DNA of 64,000 nucleotides, taken from Streptomyces sp. TBY4 (GTDB lineage: Bacteria; Actinomycetota; Actinomycetes; Streptomycetales; Streptomycetaceae). The notes under the pieces are model-generated. The model made no database searches and was not told the origin of the DNA. It saw only the letters and a list, made by a program, of their open reading frames with translations. The stretch is from the NCBI RefSeq assembly GCF_024213195.1, contig NZ_JANAVF010000005.1, positions 472,542 to 536,541 on the forward strand. The letters are read 5' to 3'. Below, in pieces: positions 48,614 to 57,111 of the stretch. The position numbers and the translations under genes are program-made. Every line of letters begins with the position of its first letter. Within the stretch, counting starts at the first letter, position 1.

Positions 48614-48999
48614 TGGAGATGGCGGGAATCGAACCCGCGTCCAACGGTGCAGAAGTAGGGCTTCTCCGAGCGCATTCCGCTGCGCTTTTCTCGGCCCCGG
48701 AGATCACACGGACAAGTCTCCGACGGGCTCAGTCACTGTTTGATTTCCCTCTATCCCCCGTGACCGGAGTTAGAGGTTTAGATCCCTAATTGACGCCAGG
48801 ATCCGGACCGGGACCACTTCCGGGCTGACGCTCCTCACAGAGGCTTCAGCTCACTGTTATTAGGCAGCGAGGGTGAAGCGGGAGTTATCGCTCTTGGAGT
48901 TGGCGATTATTGTTTGCGACATATGGTTAACGAGATCATTGCCGCTTCCTCGGCTCGCTTCCCCTACATCGACAGCCGATGTCGAAACCGATCATCCCC
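48614..48999 (-). ncRNA. ssrA: tmRNA
   Basis: The 5' end GGGGATG (48999-48993) pairs with the 3' CATCTCC, and the T-arm GCGGGTTCGATTCCCGC is visible near the 3' end. CCA is not encoded. The internal reading frame ends in ANSKSDNSRFTLAA followed by two TAA codons, giving the degradation tag ending LAA; the exact resume codon is inferred. With SmpB, tmRNA rescues stalled ribosomes. It lies 127 bp downstream of smpB on the same strand, a common actinobacterial arrangement. Confidence 0.96.
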
Positions 49000-49126
49000 A
49001 TGTTTCACGCTGTTCAGTTATGAGATCCGGCAGGTGCTCTCCATGCGTCCTGCCCGACCGGCACCACTCGCAAGCGCGTGGTGCTGACGCCATGGTACGC
49101 GAAGTGGACCACCGCGTGCCAGGAGA

Positions 49127-49612
49127 TTAAAGCTGGCCGCGCTCCTTGCGCTTCACGGCCGAGATCACGCGGTTCGTCTCGCGCGCGTCCTGCTTCTCGC
49201 GCAGCGCCTGCCGCTTGTCGTACTCCTTCTTGCCCTTCGCCAGCGCGATCTCGATCTTCGCCCGGCCGTCCTTGAAGTACAGGGCGAGCGGCACGATCGT
49301 GTTGCCCGTCTCCCCCGTCTTCGACTCCAGCTTGTCGATCTCCTCGCGGTGCAGGAGGAGCTTGCGCTTGCGCCGCGCGCTGTGGTTGGTCCAGGTGCCC
49401 TGGCTGTACTCCGGCACGTGCACGTTGTAGAGCCAGGCCTCGCCGCTCTCCACCGACACGAAGCCGTCCACCAGCGAGGCACGGCCCTGGCGCAGGGACT
49501 TGACCTCGGTACCCGTGAGCACGAGGCCGCACTCGTAGGTGTCGATGATCGTGTAGTCGTGCCGCGCCTTCTTGTTCTGGGCGATCAGCTTGCGCCCTGT
49601 TTCCTTAGCCAT
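49127..49612 (-). CDS. smpB: SsrA-binding protein
   Basis: A 161-residue SmpB of normal length: [73 protein letters not shown], and the C-terminal basic helix [32 protein letters not shown] that reaches the mRNA channel. It binds tmRNA (encoded just downstream) and mimics the codon-anticodon helix during trans-translation. Confidence 0.97.
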   Translation of the reverse strand: MAKETGRKLIAQNKKARHDYTIIDTYECGLVLTGTEVKSLRQGRASLVDGFVSVESGEAWLYNVHVPEYSQGTWTNHSARRKRKLLLHREEIDKLESKTGETGNTIVPLALYFKDGRAKIEIALAKGKKEYDKRQALREKQDARETNRVISAVKRKERGQL

Positions 49613-49630
49613 AGTGCGGTCATTTTCGCA

Positions 49631-50869
49631 CTACGGACCCACTCCGATGCCACCCAATACCGTGCGGGCCCGCTCCTCGACCCGGTCAGCCGCCGCCAGG
49701 TCCGGGGTGATGCCGGTGCCGTCCAGGCTGCGGCCCGCCGGAGTGCGGTACGTGCCCACCGTCAGCTCCGCCACCGACCCGTCCGGCAGCTCCGTCGGCA
49801 TCTGCACCGAACCCTTGCCGAAGGTGCGGGTGCCGACCGCCACCGCGCGGCCGCGGTCCTGGAGGGCTCCGGTCACCAGCTCCGCCGCGCTCATCGTGCC
49901 GCCGTCGATCAGCGCCACCAGCGGCCGGGCCGTGTCGCCGCCCGGGCTCGCGTAGAGGGCGCGCTGCGCGCCGCGCACGTCGTACGTCGCCACCAGCCCG
50001 CCGTCCAGGAAGGCGGAGGCGGCCGTCACCGCCTCGGTGACCAGGCCTCCGGTGTTCCCGCGCAGGTCGAGCATGACCCCGCCGCCGGCCGGTGCGGCCC
50101 GGACCGCCGCGCGGACCCGGTCGCCGGAACCCCGGGTGAAGGAGGCGACCTTGATGACCGTGATCCCGCCGGGCAGTTCCCGTACCGTCACGGACTCGCT
50201 GCGCAGCTCCTCGCGCCGCACGGTCTCCGTCAGATCGGCCCCGCCGCGGGTCAGCTTCAGCTCCACCGGGGTACCGGCCTCGCCTCGGAGCAGGGCCACC
50301 ACCTCGGCCACCCTGAGTCCGGTCACGCCCTGCCCGTCGATGCTCAGCAGCCGGTCCCCGGCCCGCATCCCGGCCCGCGCCGCGGGGCTCCCGGGCTGGA
50401 CCCGGTCCACCTCGATGCGGCCGTCGCGCAGCCGCCCGGCCCACAGGCCGACGCCCGTCCAGCGGCCGTCCAGGTCGTCGGCGAAGGCCTCGTACTCCCC
50501 CTGGTCGTACACCACGCCCCAGCGGTCCCCGCTGCGGCTGACCACGTCCTGGGCCGCCGACTTTGCGGACTTGCCCTCGGCGACGGCCTCGGCGACCGCG
50601 CGGGCCACCGCTTCCCGGTCGGCGGTGGCCGCCTCCCGGCGCGCCTGCGCCGGCACCGGCAGCCGCGGCTGCTCCTGCGGCCCGGGCGCGGCGGGCTCCG
50701 CACGCGCCACCAGCCCGGAGGCGCCCGCGAAGGCACCGGAGTCGGAGTCCCCGCTCCCGGTGCCCGCGCCGGCACCCACGGCGGCAAGGAGGACCAACGT
50801 CAGAACGGCCCCGCGACGCACGTCGCGGGGCCGGATACAGAAGTCGGGAATACTCGGCAAGCCCAGCAT
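49631..50869 (-). CDS. S41-family C-terminal processing peptidase
   Basis: A 412-residue secreted or membrane-anchored protease. It has an N-terminal hydrophobic segment (VLTLVLLAAVGAGAG), a PDZ domain (about 130-215: GVGLWAGRLRDGRIEVDRVQPGSPAARAGMRAGDRLLSIDG) and the catalytic domain with Ser327 (DGGTMSAAELVTGAL) and Lys352 (RTFGKGSVQMP). The Ser-Lys dyad is intact. These enzymes trim C-termini of exported proteins. In actinobacteria the gene commonly lies between smpB and ftsX, hinting at a cell-envelope role. Confidence 0.92.
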   Translation of the reverse strand: MLGLPSIPDFCIRPRDVRRGAVLTLVLLAAVGAGAGTGSGDSDSGAFAGASGLVARAEPAAPGPQEQPRLPVPAQARREAATADREAVARAVAEAVAEGKSAKSAAQDVVSRSGDRWGVVYDQGEYEAFADDLDGRWTGVGLWAGRLRDGRIEVDRVQPGSPAARAGMRAGDRLLSIDGQGVTGLRVAEVVALLRGEAGTPVELKLTRGGADLTETVRREELRSESVTVRELPGGITVIKVASFTRGSGDRVRAAVRAAPAGGGVMLDLRGNTGGLVTEAVTAASAFLDGGLVATYDVRGAQRALYASPGGDTARPLVALIDGGTMSAAELVTGALQDRGRAVAVGTRTFGKGSVQMPTELPDGSVAELTVGTYRTPAGRSLDGTGITPDLAAADRVEERARTVLGGIGVGP

Positions 50870-50936
50870 GGCGCCGAGTCTAGGACAAGGCCCGCGGCGG
50901 TACGGGTGGTTGGCCGTACCGCTCGCGGGGCGCTCG

Positions 50937-51860
50937 TCACACCTTCAGGTACTTGCGCAACGCGATGAACGCGGCCAGCGAGGGCATCAGCACGCCGATG
51001 ACCAGGACGAGCGGCAGCTTGGTCAGGACCGAGTCCCAGCCGATGAAGTTGATGAGCTCCATCTTGTCGCGCAGCGCGGCGCCGTGGTCGATCACGAAGT
51101 ACTGGCCCGCGCCGAGCATTCCGCAGGCGAGGAGCGCGCCGATGAGGCCGGCGAAGGCGGCCTCCATGATGAACGGCACCTGGATGTAGAAGCTGGAGGC
51201 GCCCACCAGGCGCATGATCCCGGTTTCGCGCCGACGGCTGAAGGCCGAGACGCGCACCGTGTTGACGATCAGCAGCAGCGCCACCACCAGCATGATCAGC
51301 ATGATGCCGAGGGCGGCGATGTTGAGGTAGCCGAGGAGTCTGAAGAGGTTGTCCAGCACGGTGCGCTGGTCCTCGACCGACTGGACGCCGTCGCGCCCGG
51401 AGAAGGAGGTCGTGATGACCTTGTACTTCTCCGGCTGCTTGAGCTTCACCCGGAAGGACTCGGGCATCTGGTCCGGGGTGATGGACGCGGCCAGGGCGGT
51501 GTGCCCGAACTGCTCCTTGTAGTGCTTGAAGGCCTCGTCGGAGGACTCGTAGGAGACGGCCTCGACGAGGTCCATGCCCTTGAGCTCGGCCTCCAGGGCC
51601 TGCTTCTGCTCCGGGGTCACCGCCCCCTTGGAGCAGGAGGCCCCGTTGGTCGCCTCGGCGTCGTTCTTGTTGCAGAGGTAGATGGAGACGTTGACCTTGT
51701 CGTACCAGTACCCCTTCATCTTGCTCACCTGGTCGCGCATGAGCAGGGAACCGCCGAACAGGGCCAGCGACAGGGACACGGAGATGATGACCGCGAAGGT
51801 CATGGTCAGATTGCGGCGGAGACCGACCCCGATCTCCGACATGACGAACTGGGCGCGCAT
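50937..51860 (-). CDS. ftsX: Cell-division protein FtsX
   Basis: A 307-residue permease-like subunit with a cytoplasmic N-terminus (MRAQFVMSEIGVGLRRNLTMTFAVI), TM1 at ~20-42, an extracellular domain of ~120 residues with two cysteines (IYLCNKND...ASCSKG), and three further TM helices ending in FIALRKYLKV. Together with FtsE it regulates a cell-wall hydrolase rather than transporting a substrate. It begins 17 bp after ftsE, so the pair is one operon. Confidence 0.96.
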   Translation of the reverse strand: MRAQFVMSEIGVGLRRNLTMTFAVIISVSLSLALFGGSLLMRDQVSKMKGYWYDKVNVSIYLCNKNDAEATNGASCSKGAVTPEQKQALEAELKGMDLVEAVSYESSDEAFKHYKEQFGHTALAASITPDQMPESFRVKLKQPEKYKVITTSFSGRDGVQSVEDQRTVLDNLFRLLGYLNIAALGIMLIMLVVALLLIVNTVRVSAFSRRRETGIMRLVGASSFYIQVPFIMEAAFAGLIGALLACGMLGAGQYFVIDHGAALRDKMELINFIGWDSVLTKLPLVLVIGVLMPSLAAFIALRKYLKV

Positions 51861-51877
51861 CGCGTCTCAGGAGCCTT

Positions 51878-52567
51878 TCAGTGCTGGTAGCCGTAGACGC
51901 CGCGCGACTGGTCGCGGACGAGACGGCCCTGCTCGAGTTCGATGACGCGCTTGCGCATCTGGTCGACGATCTGCTGGTCGTGGGTCGCCATGATCACGGT
52001 GGTGCCGGTCCGGTTGATCCGGTCCAGCAGCTTCATGATGCCGACGGAGGTCTGGGGGTCCAGGTTGCCGGTGGGCTCGTCCGCGATCAGCAGCGCCGGC
52101 CGGTTGACGAAGGCACGGGCAATGGCCACGCGCTGCTGCTCACCGCCGGAGAGCTCGCCGGGCATCCGGTCCTCCTTGCCGCCTAGGCCGACGAGCTCGA
52201 GGACCTGGGGAACGGCCTTCTTGATCTCGCCCCGCGGTCTGCCGATGACCTCCTGGGCGAAGGCCACGTTGTCGGCCACCGACTTGTTGGGCAGCAGGCG
52301 GAAGTCCTGGAAGACGGTCCCCAGCTGGCGCCGCATCTGCGGAACCTTCCAGTTGGAGAGCTTGGCGAGGTCCTTGCCCAGGACGTGCACCTGGCCGTGG
52401 CTCGCCCGCTCCTCGCGCAGGATGAGCCGCATGAAGGTGGACTTGCCGGAGCCGGAGGAGCCGACCAGGAAGACGAACTCGCCCTTCGCGATGTCCAGGG
52501 AGACATCTCTGAGTGCGGGGCGGCTCTGCTTCGGGTAGGACTTGGAGACGTTGTCGAATCGGATCAC
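51878..52567 (-). CDS. ftsE: Cell-division ATP-binding protein FtsE
   Basis: A 229-residue ABC ATPase, the standard length, from GTG 52567 ([12 protein letters not shown]). Walker A is [10 protein letters not shown], the Q-loop VFQDFRLL, the signature LSGGEQQR, Walker [11 protein letters not shown] and the H-loop MATHDQQ. It powers conformational change in FtsX. The open frame continues upstream, but without coding sense. Confidence 0.97.
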   Translation of the reverse strand: MIRFDNVSKSYPKQSRPALRDVSLDIAKGEFVFLVGSSGSGKSTFMRLILREERASHGQVHVLGKDLAKLSNWKVPQMRRQLGTVFQDFRLLPNKSVADNVAFAQEVIGRPRGEIKKAVPQVLELVGLGGKEDRMPGELSGGEQQRVAIARAFVNRPALLIADEPTGNLDPQTSVGIMKLLDRINRTGTTVIMATHDQQIVDQMRKRVIELEQGRLVRDQSRGVYGYQH

Positions 52568-52792
52568 GGGTGCACCACGGTCGCCGGGAGTAGGTGTGCG
52601 TGACCATACGCGAACAGGCGCGAGGTGTGGACCCGGCGTCCGGAGTTGCCCGATATATCCCCTGGTCCGAGAGGTGCCCGACCGCGATTGCCCGGAGGGG
52701 CCGCGCCGAATGTCACCGAAGCTGGCACAGTGGGAAGGGGAACGGACCGGTTCCCGCGACCGTTGTAACCGAGGGGACGAAAGGAGGAGCGC

Positions 52793-52987
52793 ATGACATA
52801 TGACCGGCTCGTGTGCGCGAACTGCGCCGCACCCGTCAGCCAGGGCCGCTGCCCGGTGTGCCGGGCGAACCGGGAGCGCCTCCAGCAGGAGGGCCCCTTC
52901 TCTGGCGGTCTGAACCCGGTGGCGCTCGTCGCGCTGCTGGTGATCCTGGTGGCCGCGCTGGCACTGGTGGCCCAGCAGACGGCGTAG
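52793..52987 (+). CDS. Small zinc-ribbon membrane protein
   Basis: A 64-residue protein: a zinc ribbon with two CxxC pairs ([24 protein letters not shown]) followed by one transmembrane helix ([21 protein letters not shown]). It has a GGAG ribosome site and a typical codon pattern. It lies between divergent ftsE and convergent prfB, a position I recall as conserved in Streptomyces. Function unknown. Confidence 0.8.
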   Translation: MTYDRLVCANCAAPVSQGRCPVCRANRERLQQEGPFSGGLNPVALVALLVILVAALALVAQQTA

Positions 52988-53101
52988 TCGCCATAGTCGC
53001 AAACGGCGCGGTTCCTCAGCCGCCACGTCCCGATCAGACGCAATGACGGAAGGGCCCGGACACCTCGACGGCGTCCGGGCCCTTCCGATGCAGCTGCGTG
53101 C

Positions 53102-54211
53102 TTACGCGGTCTGCTCCTGCTGCTTGCGCCAGCGGATCCCGGCCTCCAGGAAGCCGTCGATCTCGCCGTCGAGCACCGCCTGCGGGTTGCCGACCTCGAA
53201 CTCCGTCCGGAGGTCCTTGACCATCTGGTACGGGTGCAGGACGTAGGAGCGCATCTGGTTGCCCCAGGAGCTTCCGCCGTCCTTGAGGGCGTCCATCTTG
53301 TCCTTCTCCTCCTGGCGGCGCCGCTCGAGCAGCTTGGCCTGGAGGACGTTCATCGCGGAGGCCTTGTTCTGGATCTGCGAGCGCTCGTTCTGGCAGGACA
53401 CCACGATGCCGGTCGGCAGGTGCGTGATGCGCACCGCGGAGTCGGTCGTGTTGACGCCCTGGCCACCGGGGCCCGAGGCGCGGTACACGTCAACGCGCAG
53501 CTCGGCCTCGTCGATCTCCACGTGGTCGCTGGTCTCGACGACCGGCAGCACCTCGACGCCCGCGAAGGAGGTCTGGCGGCGGCCCTGGTTGTCGAAGGGC
53601 GAGATCCGGACGAGGCGGTGGGTGCCCTGCTCGACGGAGAGGGTGCCGTAGGCGTACGGGGCCTTGACCACGAAGGTGGTCGACTTGATGCCGGCCTCTT
53701 CCGCGTACGAGGTCTCGTAGATCTCGGTCGGGTAGCCGTGGCGCTCGGCCCAGCGCAGGTACATGCGCTGCAGGCGCTCGGCGAAGTCGGAGGCGTCCAC
53801 GCCGCCGGCCTCGGCACGGATGTTGACCAGCGCCTCGCGCTCGGCGTACTCGCCGGAGAGCAGGGTGCGGACCTCCATCTCGTCCAGTGCCTTGCGCACG
53901 GAGACCAGCTCGGTCTCCGCCTCGGCGAGGGTGTCCGCGTCGTCCATCTCCTGGGCGAGGTCGAACAGCACCGCGAGGTCGTCGATGCGCCCGCGCAGGG
54001 TCTCGGTCTTGCGGACCTCCGCCTGGAGGTGCGAAAGCTTGCTCGTGATCTTCTGAGCGGCCTCCGGGTCGTCCCACAGGGACGGCGCGGCGGCCTGCTC
54101 CTCGAGCACGGCGATTTCTGCCCTCAGCTTGTCGAGGTCCAGGACGGCCTCGATCGACCCCATGGTCGAGGAGAGGGACTTCAGCTCTTCGGAAACATCG
54201 ACGACTGCCAC
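53102..54211 (-). CDS. prfB: Peptide chain release factor 2
   Basis: A 369-residue RF2. The stop-codon recognition tripeptide SPF is in [11 protein letters not shown], and the GGQ catalytic loop in [26 protein letters not shown]. The reading frame is continuous from [11 protein letters not shown]; the programmed frameshift found in many bacterial prfB genes is absent, as in other actinobacteria. It terminates at UGA/UAA. Confidence 0.97.
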   Translation of the reverse strand: MAVVDVSEELKSLSSTMGSIEAVLDLDKLRAEIAVLEEQAAAPSLWDDPEAAQKITSKLSHLQAEVRKTETLRGRIDDLAVLFDLAQEMDDADTLAEAETELVSVRKALDEMEVRTLLSGEYAEREALVNIRAEAGGVDASDFAERLQRMYLRWAERHGYPTEIYETSYAEEAGIKSTTFVVKAPYAYGTLSVEQGTHRLVRISPFDNQGRRQTSFAGVEVLPVVETSDHVEIDEAELRVDVYRASGPGGQGVNTTDSAVRITHLPTGIVVSCQNERSQIQNKASAMNVLQAKLLERRRQEEKDKMDALKDGGSSWGNQMRSYVLHPYQMVKDLRTEFEVGNPQAVLDGEIDGFLEAGIRWRKQQEQTA

Positions 54212-54302
54212 GGGTCCAGCGTAGCCGGTCCCCGGGGGCCGCTCTCCGGGCAGGCCGAATCACCCGTACTAATGAGGGGTCGTACGGGCGTACGCTGCCG
54301 GT

Positions 54303-54392
54303 ATGACCGTCCTCCTCGTCAAGCGCCGCCATGTGGACCACATGCGTGTCACGACGACGAGCTGTCTGCCGCCGGACCACCCCCAAGCCTGA
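54303..54392 (+). CDS. Putative leader peptide (LVKRRHVD type)
   Basis: A 29-codon frame starting MTVLLVKRRHVDHMRV with a later TTTSCLPP. The [L/V]xxRRHVD core plus a nearby Cys is the pattern of the small 'putative leader peptides' I recall upstream of sulfur and cysteine-related operons in Streptomyces. The frame ends 132 bp before the dioxygenase start. It may couple Cys-tRNA supply or translation to expression of the downstream gene. The ribosome site is weak. Confidence 0.5.
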   Translation: MTVLLVKRRHVDHMRVTTTSCLPPDHPQA

Positions 54393-54524
54393 TCCACCCC
54401 GATCCGACTTGGTCCTGTACGCGGCCTCGCGGTCCCGGCGCCAACCCAGCCGGCGGCCCTCCCCCGGCCGCGGCCCCCGCCACCCCTGGGGACAGGGCCC
54501 CGTGACATCCGAAACGGAGCCGTC

Positions 54525-55547
54525 ATGCCGTCCGCGCACCCGTCTTCCCCTGCTTCGCCCTCCCTCCCGGTCCTGGACCTCTCCCAGGCCGATGATCCGG
54601 CCCTGCGCGATTCCTTCCGCAAGCAGCTGCACGCCGCCGCCCGGGACAGCGGCTTCCTGCACCTCACCGGACACGGGATCAGCGCCGCCGAGACCGCCCG
54701 CATCCTGGAGCTGACCAGGGCGTTCTTCGCCCTCCCGGAGGCGGACCGGCTGGCCGTGAGCAATCTCAACTCCCCGCACTTCCGGGGCTACACCCGCATC
54801 GGGCACGAGCTCACCGGGGGCGCCTCCGACTGGCGCGACCAGCTCGACGTGGGCGCGGAGCGGGAAGCCCCGGAGGTGGGACCGGACGACCCGGCGTACC
54901 TGTGGCTGGAAGGCCCGAACCAGTGGCCCGAGGCGCTTCCGGAACTGCGGGAGGCGGTGCTGGAGTGGCAGTCCCGGCTGGCGGCGGTGGCCCACCGCCT
55001 GCTCCAGGAGCTGCTCGCCTCGATCGGCGCCCCGGTGGACTTCTTCGACGCGGCCTTCGCGGACCGGCCCCACCTGCACACGAAGCTGATCCGCTACCCG
55101 GGATCCGCCCCCACGGGCACCGACCAGGGGGTCGGGGCCCACAAGGACTACGGGTTCCTCACCCTGCTCCTCCAGGACTCGGTGGGAGGGCTCCAGGTGG
55201 TCCGGGACGGGGCCTTCCTGGACGTGCCCCCGCTGCCGGGGGCCTTCGTGGTCAACCTGGGCGAGCTGCTGGAGATCGCGACGGAGGGGTACCTGACGGC
55301 GACGGACCACCGCGTGGTGAGTCCGGCGGGGGGTGTGGAGCGGTTCTCGGTGCCGTTCTTCTACAACCCGCGCCTGGACTCCGTCATCGAGACGGTCCCG
55401 GGCGACTACCTGGACGCGGCGCCGGGGATAGCGCACGACGCGTCGAACCCGCTGCACGCGGAGTACGGCCGCAACGAGCTGAAGGGCTGGGTCCGGGCCC
55501 ACCCGGCGGTGGCCCGCCGCTGGCACCCGGAACTCACCGGGGCCTAG
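54525..55547 (+). CDS. Isopenicillin N synthase-like Fe(II) oxygenase
   Basis: A 340-residue member of the isopenicillin N synthase/2-oxoglutarate Fe(II) oxygenase family. N-terminal DIOX_N: LPVLDLSQADDPALRDSFRKQLHAAARDSGFLHLTGHGI. Iron ligands His206 and Asp208 (GVGAHKDYGFLTLLLQ) and His262 (TATDHRVVS), with Arg273 in ERFSVPFFYNP where 2-oxoglutarate enzymes bind the co-substrate. The family is very broad; no beta-lactam genes are nearby, so a penicillin role is not supported. A putative leader peptide lies upstream. Confidence 0.88.
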   Translation: MPSAHPSSPASPSLPVLDLSQADDPALRDSFRKQLHAAARDSGFLHLTGHGISAAETARILELTRAFFALPEADRLAVSNLNSPHFRGYTRIGHELTGGASDWRDQLDVGAEREAPEVGPDDPAYLWLEGPNQWPEALPELREAVLEWQSRLAAVAHRLLQELLASIGAPVDFFDAAFADRPHLHTKLIRYPGSAPTGTDQGVGAHKDYGFLTLLLQDSVGGLQVVRDGAFLDVPPLPGAFVVNLGELLEIATEGYLTATDHRVVSPAGGVERFSVPFFYNPRLDSVIETVPGDYLDAAPGIAHDASNPLHAEYGRNELKGWVRAHPAVARRWHPELTGA

Positions 55548-55685
55548 CCCCGGACCCCCGGAGCCCCGTAGGACGGCCTTGGCATGGGAGCCCCGTGCGG
55601 GGCCGCGGCCGGGGAGCCCTGCGGGGCGAGGTCCCCTACCCGCCCTTCCACCGTTCCCCGGGGGCCAGCCCCCGGACCCCCGGGG

Positions 55686-56930
55686 CTACGGGGTCGTCGA
55701 GCCCGACTGTTTGTTGTCCTGGGGCGGCGCCGAGTCGGAGGAGACGGCCAGCCAGCCGCCGACACCGACAGCGGCGGCCAGGGCGACGGCGGCAGCCGAC
55801 AGCGCCAGCCTCCGCTTGCGGACGGTCTCCGCCCGGTGCCGGGCAGAGCCGGGCCGGTGCCCCCCGGCGGGCCGCGGCACCCGGGCCGTGCCCAGGGCTC
55901 CCCCCGCCAGCTCGTCCGGCCCCGGCACCCGCATTGAGGTGTGGGTGTCCCGGTTGGAGTCCGTGGAAGAGCCGGGCACCAGAGGAACCACACCCCGCCG
56001 CCGCACCGGATCCGCGGCCGCCTCCGGTTCCGTGAACTCCGCCTGCTCCGGCTCGTCGGGCTCGTCCACGTCCAGCGGCGGCATCCCCGCCAGCAGCGGC
56101 AGCAGGTCCCGCAGCCGCAGGGAGAGCTCGGAGGCCCGCAGCCGCGAGGCGGGGGCCTTGGCCAGGCACTGGACCATCAGCTGCCACAGCTCGTCCGGGA
56201 TGCCGGGGAGCGGGACGACGGTTTCCGTCACGTGGCGCCGCAGCACCGCCCCGGGGTGTCCGCCGCCGAACGGCGTGAAACCGGCGAGGAGTTCGTACAG
56301 CACGGTGGCCAGGGCGTAGATGTCCACCGCCGCGCGCGGCGGCAGCCCCTCCACGATCTCCGGCGCCAGGTAGTCGGGCGTGCCGATGATCCGGGTGGTG
56401 GGGGCCGAGGCCCGTCCGCCGGTGGCCCGGCGGGGGGAGTCGATGAGCTTGGCCACGCCGAAGTCGGTGAGCAGCGCGGGGTGCGCGCCGCCGGGGCCGA
56501 GCGGGCCCTGCATGTCGAGGAGGACGTTCTCCGGCTTCACGTCCCGGTGCACGACCCCCGCCGCGTGCGCCGCGGCCAGCGCGTCGGCCACGTCCGCGAC
56601 GATGGCGACGGCCGCCTCGGGGGCGAGCCGCCGCTCCCGGTCGAGGCGCGTGCGCAGGTCCGTACCGCGGACGAGGTCCATGACGAGGGCGAGGTCGTTG
56701 CCGTCCACGACGAGGTCGCGGACGCAGACCACGTGCGGGTGCTCCAGGCCCAGGAGCGCGCTGCGCTCCTGGACGAACCGTCCGACGAGTTCCTGGTCGG
56801 ACGCGAGGTCCTCGCGCAGCAGTTTGACGGCGACGGGGCCGTCGGGCCCCTCGCCGAGCCACACCGTGCCCGCGCTGCCGCGTCCCAGGATCTGGTGCGC
56901 GGTGTACCGGCTGCCGATCTTCCGTGCCAC
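55686..56930 (-). CDS. pkaB: Membrane-anchored Ser/Thr protein kinase, PkaB-like
   Basis: A 414-residue PASTA-less Hanks-type kinase from GTG 56930. Gly loop GRGSAGTVW, Lys36 (VAVKLL), catalytic HRDVKPEN (Asp130), DFG at 156-158 and an APE-like YLAPEIVEG. A Pro-rich juxtamembrane linker leads to one TM helix (RLALSAAAVALAAAVGVGGWLAV) and a short extracellular tail. Size and position beside a Pro/Gln-rich kinase match S. coelicolor PkaB (recalled, ~417 residues). Same strand as the next kinase upstream, with a gap of ~180 bp. Confidence 0.88.
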   Translation of the reverse strand: MARKIGSRYTAHQILGRGSAGTVWLGEGPDGPVAVKLLREDLASDQELVGRFVQERSALLGLEHPHVVCVRDLVVDGNDLALVMDLVRGTDLRTRLDRERRLAPEAAVAIVADVADALAAAHAAGVVHRDVKPENVLLDMQGPLGPGGAHPALLTDFGVAKLIDSPRRATGGRASAPTTRIIGTPDYLAPEIVEGLPPRAAVDIYALATVLYELLAGFTPFGGGHPGAVLRRHVTETVVPLPGIPDELWQLMVQCLAKAPASRLRASELSLRLRDLLPLLAGMPPLDVDEPDEPEQAEFTEPEAAADPVRRRGVVPLVPGSSTDSNRDTHTSMRVPGPDELAGGALGTARVPRPAGGHRPGSARHRAETVRKRRLALSAAAVALAAAVGVGGWLAVSSDSAPPQDNKQSGSTTP

Positions 56931-57111
56931 AACTGCTCCCTCAGCGGCTGGCGTACGTGCCAAAGCTACGCGGCCGGGTGGGGGTTGTAGTCCACGGATC
57001 GCGGCGACCTTCACTTCTGCGGGCGAAATCACGTCCTGGAAGTCGACAAATCCACGAAGTCACCGGTACAAGGCCCGGTTCAGGCGGATTGTGCCGGTAC
57101 CGCTCGGAGGG

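Noticed and set aside
48526..48789. A plus-strand frame after the antitoxin as its toxin
   Set aside because: It runs antisense through the tmRNA gene and has no RelE/YoeB-like pattern.
53102..54211. Programmed frameshift in prfB
   Set aside because: The frame is continuous from the start codon with no internal stop or Shine-Dalgarno-like slippery site.
54525..55547. Isopenicillin N synthase as part of a beta-lactam cluster
   Set aside because: Only the broad Fe(II) oxygenase family is supported; no ACV synthetase or other beta-lactam genes are present.
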